64,000 nucleotides of DNA from Paenarthrobacter sp. (lineage in GTDB: Bacteria > Actinomycetota > Actinomycetes > Actinomycetales > Micrococcaceae), in contig JAPSHX010000001.1 in the NCBI GenBank assembly GCA_031179305.1, positions 443,994-507,993 of the forward strand. Direction: 5' to 3'. Made by a program: the position numbers and the translations under genes. The first letter of the stretch is position 1, and each line of letters opens with the position of its first letter. Shown piece after piece: positions 60,126 to 64,000 of the stretch. Below the pieces are notes generated by a model. The model had not been told where the DNA came from. It searched no databases and saw only the letters and a program-made list of their open reading frames with translations.

Positions 60126-61016
60126 ATGACTTCAAGCAACGGCGCTTCCTCCGCCTCCACAGAGGGTCAAACGCAACGCACCACCCCCTACGTGGCCACC
60201 GCTTCGCTCAAGGGCAAGACCGTCCTTATGTCCGGCGGCAGCCGTGGCATCGGCCTGTCCATCGCCACCCGCGCAGCCCGCGACGGCGCCAACATTGTGC
60301 TCATGGCCAAGACCGGCGACCCACACCCCAAACTCGAAGGGACCGTCTTCACCGCAGCGGAACAGTTGGTCGAAGCGGGCGGCCAGGCGCTACCGCTCGT
60401 CGGGGACGTCCGCAATGATGACGACGTCGCCGCAGCAGTCGCCGCCGCCGTCGAGCGTTTCGGGGGCATCGACGTCGTGGTTAATAACGCCTCGGCGATC
60501 GACCTGTCCCGCACCGACGCCGTGGACATGAAACGCTACGACCTGATGCAGGACATCAACGTCCGCGGCACCTTCCTGCTGTCCAAGCTGGCTCTGCCCG
60601 CCTTGCGGGAATCCAGCCACGGCCACATCCTCACCCTGTCCCCACCACTGAACCTGGACCCGAAATGGGCCGGGATGCACTTGGCGTACACCATGGCAAA
60701 GTACGGTATGAGCCTCACCACGCTGGGACTCGCCGAAGAGCTGAAGGACGACGGCGTATCGGTCAACTCACTCTGGCCATGCACCTTGATCGACACGGCC
60801 GCGATCCGCAACATGCCCGGTGGGCAGCAAATCGTCCAAGCGGCCCGCGGCCCGGAAATCATGGCCGATGCCGCGCACGCCGTGCTGACGGGGTCAGGTG
60901 CTACTGGGAATTTCTACACCGACGAAGAGGTGCTGCGCGCTGCCGGCGTTTCGGACTTTACCCCTTACAGCCTCGGTGCGCCCGAAGACCGCCTGGTCCC
61001 GGACATCTTCCTCTAA
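60126..61016 (+). CDS. Short-chain dehydrogenase/reductase (HSDL2-like)
   Basis: A 296-residue classical SDR that binds NAD(P). The cofactor loop is SGGSRGIGLSIA, the structural motif VVNNASAI, and the catalytic Tyr-Lys pair is YTMAK, preceded by the serine of LTLSPP. The sequence pattern resembles the hydroxysteroid dehydrogenase-like group acting on fatty acyl or steroid substrates; the substrate is unknown. No ribosome binding site precedes ATG 60126; with TAGAGT at 60114-60119 the transcript would start at or next to the ATG, so it is probably leaderless. Its neighbour is the acyl-CoA carboxylase unit, divergent. Confidence 0.88.
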   Translation: MTSSNGASSASTEGQTQRTTPYVATASLKGKTVLMSGGSRGIGLSIATRAARDGANIVLMAKTGDPHPKLEGTVFTAAEQLVEAGGQALPLVGDVRNDDDVAAAVAAAVERFGGIDVVVNNASAIDLSRTDAVDMKRYDLMQDINVRGTFLLSKLALPALRESSHGHILTLSPPLNLDPKWAGMHLAYTMAKYGMSLTTLGLAEELKDDGVSVNSLWPCTLIDTAAIRNMPGGQQIVQAARGPEIMADAAHAVLTGSGATGNFYTDEEVLRAAGVSDFTPYSLGAPEDRLVPDIFL

Positions 61017-61083
61017 GTGGATTCATAGCCGTTTTTCAGCGCAGCCATCATCCGGGGACGCCGCAACTGGATAGGATTCAGCT

Positions 61084-62034
61084 ATGGATGCCGAACAGCC
61101 AGAGAGCAGCGAACCCAAGGACTTGCCCGCAGACGTCACGTCCGGGCAATCCCGTTCCTCTGTGGATCGTGGGGCGTTGGACCGCGATGCCCTGCTCCAG
61201 CCGGACTTCTTGTCGGCTACCGGCATCTCCCAGCTGAAGATTGTCGAATCCACGGGATCCACCAACCAGGACCTCGTCCGGGCTGTGACGGTGGAACCGA
61301 AAAAGTGGGCCGACCTCTCCGTGCTGACAGCCGAACACCAGACGGCAGCGCGAGGACGGCTCGACCGTCACTGGGAATCACCCGAGCGGTCAGCGGTGTC
61401 CGTCTCCATGGTGCTGCGCCCCGTCACGGCCGAAGGCATGCCTGTCCCGACGCAGAGCTACTCTTGGCTCTCGCTGCTTGCTGCGGTTGCCTTGCGTGAA
61501 GCGCTGCAGGAAACTGCCGGCATCACTGCGGAGATCAAATGGCCCAATGACGTGCTGGTCAACGGGCGGAAGGTGGCTGGAATCCTGGCCCAGATGACTC
61601 CGCTGGGCGATGGCTCCGTTCCGGCCGTCATCTTGGGCGTTGGCCTCAACGTGTCCTTGGCCGAGGACGAACTTCCGGTTCCCACGGCAACTTCGCTTGC
61701 CCTGGAAGGGGCCACGACGACGGACCGCACCGCGCTGCTGAAGAGCTACCTTTCGCGCTTCGCGAGGTTGTACCGCAGTTTTTGCAATTCGGAAGGAGAC
61801 CCTGCAGCGGGTTTGGTGGGGGGCCCGTCGCTGCACAAGCGCGTTGAGTCTGCCATGGTGACGTTGGGTCGCGAAGTGCGGGCGCACTTGCCCGGGGACC
61901 ACGAACTCGTGGGCCACGCCTCGCGTTTGGACGAGCACGGCTCGTTGTTAGTGGTGGACCACGGCGGCAGGGAGCACGTAGTGACAGCCGGAGATGTGGT
62001 GCACTTGCGCGCCACAGAAAGCGGTTATGCGTAA
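61084..62034 (+). CDS. birA: Biotin-[acetyl-CoA-carboxylase] ligase
   Basis: A 316-residue group I biotin protein ligase: it makes biotinyl-AMP and attaches biotin to the carboxylase BCCP domain. The catalytic loop reads AARGRLDRHWESP, and the biotin/ATP site contains IKWPNDVLVNGRKVAGIL. A C-terminal SH3-like domain ends the protein. There is no N-terminal helix-turn-helix, so it is not a repressor; instead it has a 50-residue polar N-terminal extension. Its likely substrate is the alpha subunit encoded at 48013-49827. The PH-domain gene overlaps its 3' end by eight bases. Confidence 0.93.
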   Translation: MDAEQPESSEPKDLPADVTSGQSRSSVDRGALDRDALLQPDFLSATGISQLKIVESTGSTNQDLVRAVTVEPKKWADLSVLTAEHQTAARGRLDRHWESPERSAVSVSMVLRPVTAEGMPVPTQSYSWLSLLAAVALREALQETAGITAEIKWPNDVLVNGRKVAGILAQMTPLGDGSVPAVILGVGLNVSLAEDELPVPTATSLALEGATTTDRTALLKSYLSRFARLYRSFCNSEGDPAAGLVGGPSLHKRVESAMVTLGREVRAHLPGDHELVGHASRLDEHGSLLVVDHGGREHVVTAGDVVHLRATESGYA

Positions 62035-62620
62035 AGAGTTACTTCCGGGGGAGCAGGTCATCACGATCACGCGCCAACAGGGCCGTTCACTCTTCTTTCC
62101 GGTGCTGGCCTTCATCGTGGTTTCCGCACTGACGGGCTTTGCTTGTGCTTGGATCGTCAGGGAGAACCCACAGCGCCTGGCGCCGTTCATCACTGCGGAA
62201 TGGACGCCTTGGCTCGTGGGTAGCGTTGTTGTCCTCGCGGCGTGGTTTCTAGCGGCGTACAGCCTCAAGCGCGTGTTGCGGTGGCGGTCGATCAAGTACA
62301 TCCTGACGAGCCGGCGTGTACTTGCCAAGAACGGAATGTTTCGCCGAAGTGATTGGCAGGTATCGCTGATGGCCGTCCGCAACGTTGGTGTCCAGCAGAG
62401 CATGCTCCAACGGGCATTGCACTCAGGGAATATATCCTTGGATACCGGGCACTCCGGAATAGCCGTCCTGGCCGATGTTCCCGAAGTGGGGAAGTTCCGG
62501 GGCTTCATTCTTGACGCAATGGACGAACTCCCGCAGGGTGAGGTTTTTGAGGGTGAAGTACTGAAGGATTTTGACGAGTTGCCATGGGAGTTGAGAGAAG
62601 GTGGAAGAGATGAGCGTTGA
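62027..62620 (+). CDS. PH-domain (YdbS/bPH2-type) membrane protein
   Basis: A 197-residue membrane protein. Two transmembrane helices (FFPVLAFIVVSALTGFACAW and LVGSVVVLAAWFLAAYSL) precede a bacterial PH domain (YILTSRRVLAKNGMFRRSD, MAVRNVGVQQSML). Such proteins are common in Gram-positives and of unknown role. ATG 62027 lies inside the birA stop region, giving an eight-base overlap, and AGAAAG is upstream; an upstream frame from 61994 is not supported. Its own 3' end overlaps the adenylate cyclase gene by 11 bases, so birA, this gene and the cyclase probably form one operon. Confidence 0.85.
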   Translation: MRKELLPGEQVITITRQQGRSLFFPVLAFIVVSALTGFACAWIVRENPQRLAPFITAEWTPWLVGSVVVLAAWFLAAYSLKRVLRWRSIKYILTSRRVLAKNGMFRRSDWQVSLMAVRNVGVQQSMLQRALHSGNISLDTGHSGIAVLADVPEVGKFRGFILDAMDELPQGEVFEGEVLKDFDELPWELREGGRDER

Positions 62621-63788
62621 GGATCAGCAGTCCGGCGAGGACCTGGACCAGGAGTTCGACGCCGTACCGGAACCTTCCGTGGACGAGGAGACTGAGGCCG
62701 GGCCTGCTCCGGCATCGGTGCAAACAGGTCCGCCCACTGGTGTGATGTCTGCGGAGCGCCTGGCTATTAAAGCGCTCGAGGCGAAGCTCCTTGGCGGCGA
62801 ACGCAAGCTCCGGCGTCGTGAAGTTGCTGCCGGCGCGGGCGTGTCCATCCTGTCGGCCCGCAAGATCTGGCGCGCACTTGGATTCCCTAACTTTGGGGAC
62901 GAGGACGTCGCGTTCACTGAACGCGACCAAGCCGCCCTGTCCAGCATCCTGGACTTGGTCCGTGCAGGGCTCCTGACAGAGGAAGCCGCGATCTCCGTTA
63001 CCCGTTCCATCGGCCAAATGACGGACCGCATGGTGGTGTGGCAGATCGAAGCTTTGGTGGAGGACATGGTTTCCGAACAGGGAATCCCTGATGCTGTGGC
63101 CCGCAAGCAGTTAGTAGGGCAACTGCCTGCCTTGGTGGATTCCCTCGAAGAGATCCTGGTGTACTCCTACCGCCGCCAGCTCAACGCCGGCGTTCAGCGC
63201 CTTGCCGTAAGGGCGGAAGCCGGGCTGCAGGCCAGCGAGGAGGGCCGCGAGGGCGATGAAGACGATTCACCGTTGCCCTTGGCCCGGGCCGTGGGATTCG
63301 CGGACCTTGTCTCTTACACGAGCCTGTCGCGGCGTATGAACGAGAAAACGCTCGCCCAGCTGGTGCAGCGTTTTGAGAACAAATGCGCCGAGATCATTTC
63401 TGTGGGTGGCGGACGACTGGTCAAGACCGTGGGCGACGAAGTGCTGTACATCGCTGAAACCCCCGCGGCTGGAGCGGAGATTTCCCTTGCCTTGGCCCAA
63501 GCGTTCACAGAGGACGAGATCCTGCCGCAGTGCCGCGTATCCATGGTGTGGGGCCGTATCCTTTCCAGGCTTGGCGATATCTACGGGCCCACGGTGAATC
63601 TGGCTGCACGGCTGACCACGCTGGCGCAGCCAGGAACGGTGCTCGTGGACGCCATGACTGCAGCTGCCCTTGGACAGGACGACCGCTTCGTCTTGGTTCC
63701 TCAGAAGTCGGAGAATGTCCGCGGCTTCGGCGAGATCCATCCCGTGATGCTCGCGCGCGGACGCGGCAAGGGTTTGGTGCTGGACTAG
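62610..63788 (+). CDS. Class III adenylate cyclase with N-terminal regulatory domain
   Basis: A 392-residue soluble adenylate/guanylate cyclase. An acidic, disordered N-terminus of about 45 residues is followed by a helical regulatory domain (about residues 45-200) of the type found in mycobacterial pH-sensing cyclases. The catalytic domain begins at ARAVGFADLVSYT (first metal Asp), with KTVGDEVLY carrying the adenine-binding Lys and second metal Asp, and GPTVNLAARL giving the transition-state Asn and Arg. It has no membrane segment. ATG 62610 with AAGGTGG six bases upstream is preferred over GTG 62601. It ends the birA-PH-cyclase unit. Confidence 0.88.
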   Translation: MSVEDQQSGEDLDQEFDAVPEPSVDEETEAGPAPASVQTGPPTGVMSAERLAIKALEAKLLGGERKLRRREVAAGAGVSILSARKIWRALGFPNFGDEDVAFTERDQAALSSILDLVRAGLLTEEAAISVTRSIGQMTDRMVVWQIEALVEDMVSEQGIPDAVARKQLVGQLPALVDSLEEILVYSYRRQLNAGVQRLAVRAEAGLQASEEGREGDEDDSPLPLARAVGFADLVSYTSLSRRMNEKTLAQLVQRFENKCAEIISVGGGRLVKTVGDEVLYIAETPAAGAEISLALAQAFTEDEILPQCRVSMVWGRILSRLGDIYGPTVNLAARLTTLAQPGTVLVDAMTAAALGQDDRFVLVPQKSENVRGFGEIHPVMLARGRGKGLVLD

Positions 63789-63822
63789 GCGCTGGCTGCT
63801 TCCCGTCTTCTAATGTGGACGT

Positions 63823-63882
63823 TCTCTCACGTCCCTCGGGCTTGAGCCGATCGCTCTCTCACTTTCTTCAGGAAAGTGAGAG
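63823..63882. repeat. Palindromic repeat element, copy A
   Basis: It begins TCTCTCAC at 63823 and contains an 11-bp stem CTCTCACTTTC (63856-63866) with GAAAGTGAGAG (63872-63882) around a 5-base loop. It matches the left part of copy B (50639 onward) at 48 of 58 positions. The right outer arm present in copy B is missing here: the match stops at 63882, next to the end of an IS110-type element. It follows the cyclase stop by 34 bp. Confidence 0.75.
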
Positions 63883-63899
63883 TGTCCCTATGTTTTTCG

Positions 63900-64000
63900 T
63901 CAAGTGGTTGTGGGTGTTGGGGATTGGTAGAGGGTCCCGTCGCGGAGCATGGCGTAGAGGGTGTCGCAGCGTCGTCGGGCCAGGGCAATGAGCGCTTGGT
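63900..64000 (-). mobile_element. IS110-family transposase, C-terminal end (cut by window)
   Basis: On the minus strand the last 33 residues of a protein are open to the window edge and end at TGA 63900-63902. The sequence QALIALARRRCDTLYAMLRDG followed by a short tail is the characteristic C-terminus of IS110/IS116-type transposases. The short stretch between the stop and the palindromic repeat at 63882 would hold the element's end. The rest of the element, including any bridge-RNA region, is outside the window. Confidence 0.7.

Noticed and set aside
1..64000. CRISPR arrays, tRNA or rRNA genes and prophage modules
   Set aside because: No regularly spaced direct repeats, cloverleaf-type sequence, rRNA-like stretch, or phage structural, integrase or lysis genes were seen by eye; a dedicated scan (tRNAscan, CRISPR finder) was not possible.

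Overview
The window looks like chromosomal DNA of a high-GC Gram-positive bacterium of the Micrococcaceae, most likely Arthrobacter or Paenarthrobacter. The grounds are the strong GC bias at third codon positions, frequent GTG and TTG starts, and typical actinobacterial families: SufU, acyl-CoA carboxylase with an epsilon subunit, LuxR-type ATPase (LAL) regulators, DUF2505 and SCO4848-like proteins, and an NAD(P)H-quinone dehydrogenase of the LpdA type. The genus is an inference from gene content; no rRNA or tRNA gene is visible to confirm it. Both ends of the window cut a gene.

Layout. 1-6.9 kb: a cut-off LuxR regulator, a complete LAL regulator, and a large ATPase of the same kind that has lost its DNA-binding domain. 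7-8.8 kb: sufS-sufU for Fe-S cluster assembly. 8.8-12.6 kb: nhaA, a DUF2505/SCO4848-like pair and an SDR-DUF2867 protein. 12.7-17.2 kb: mfd and a YdjM-type membrane hydrolase. 17.2-20.3 kb: a beta-helix lipoprotein, a small membrane protein, deoC and a short FAD oxidoreductase. 20.5-22.8 kb: a RibD-like reductase and an MFS exporter overlapping an ArsR gene. 23-27.5 kb: umuD and umuC, each with its own SOS box, separated by a lacI-sugar transporter pair. 27.5-33 kb: nitrite assimilation (HemD/winged-helix regulator, cobA, nirB, with nirD divergent). 33-39.5 kb: phosphosugar mutase, a GH32 fructanase, a levansucrase and purine nucleoside phosphorylase. 39.5-46.2 kb: LpdA-like quinone reductase and the nitrate operon narK-nasA-nasB. 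46.5-54 kb: an MHS transporter, the biotinylated alpha chain of an acyl-CoA carboxylase, maf, and a TetR-MMPL exporter pair. 54.1-64 kb: a YbjQ-like protein, a dicarboxylate symporter, a DUF885 peptidase-like protein, the carboxylase beta and epsilon subunits, an SDR, birA, a PH-domain protein, an adenylate cyclase and the 3' end of an IS110-type transposase.

Two functional themes stand out. First, a complete assimilatory nitrate/nitrite system: NarK imports nitrate, NasA/NasB reduce it to nitrite, NirB/NirD reduce nitrite to ammonium, CobA supplies a sirohaem precursor, and the HemD-winged-helix protein resembles the regulator NnaR. Upstream of nirB and of narK lie pentamers phased every 11 bp that resemble GlnR boxes. 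Second, acyl-CoA carboxylation: alpha, beta and epsilon subunits plus the biotin ligase lie within 14 kb.

The least explained non-coding signal is a palindromic element seen twice (about 50639-50731 and 63823-63882). The two copies are about 83% identical, and differences in the stem are compensated on the other arm. The second copy is cut close to an IS110-family end. I saw no CRISPR array, tRNA, rRNA or prophage.
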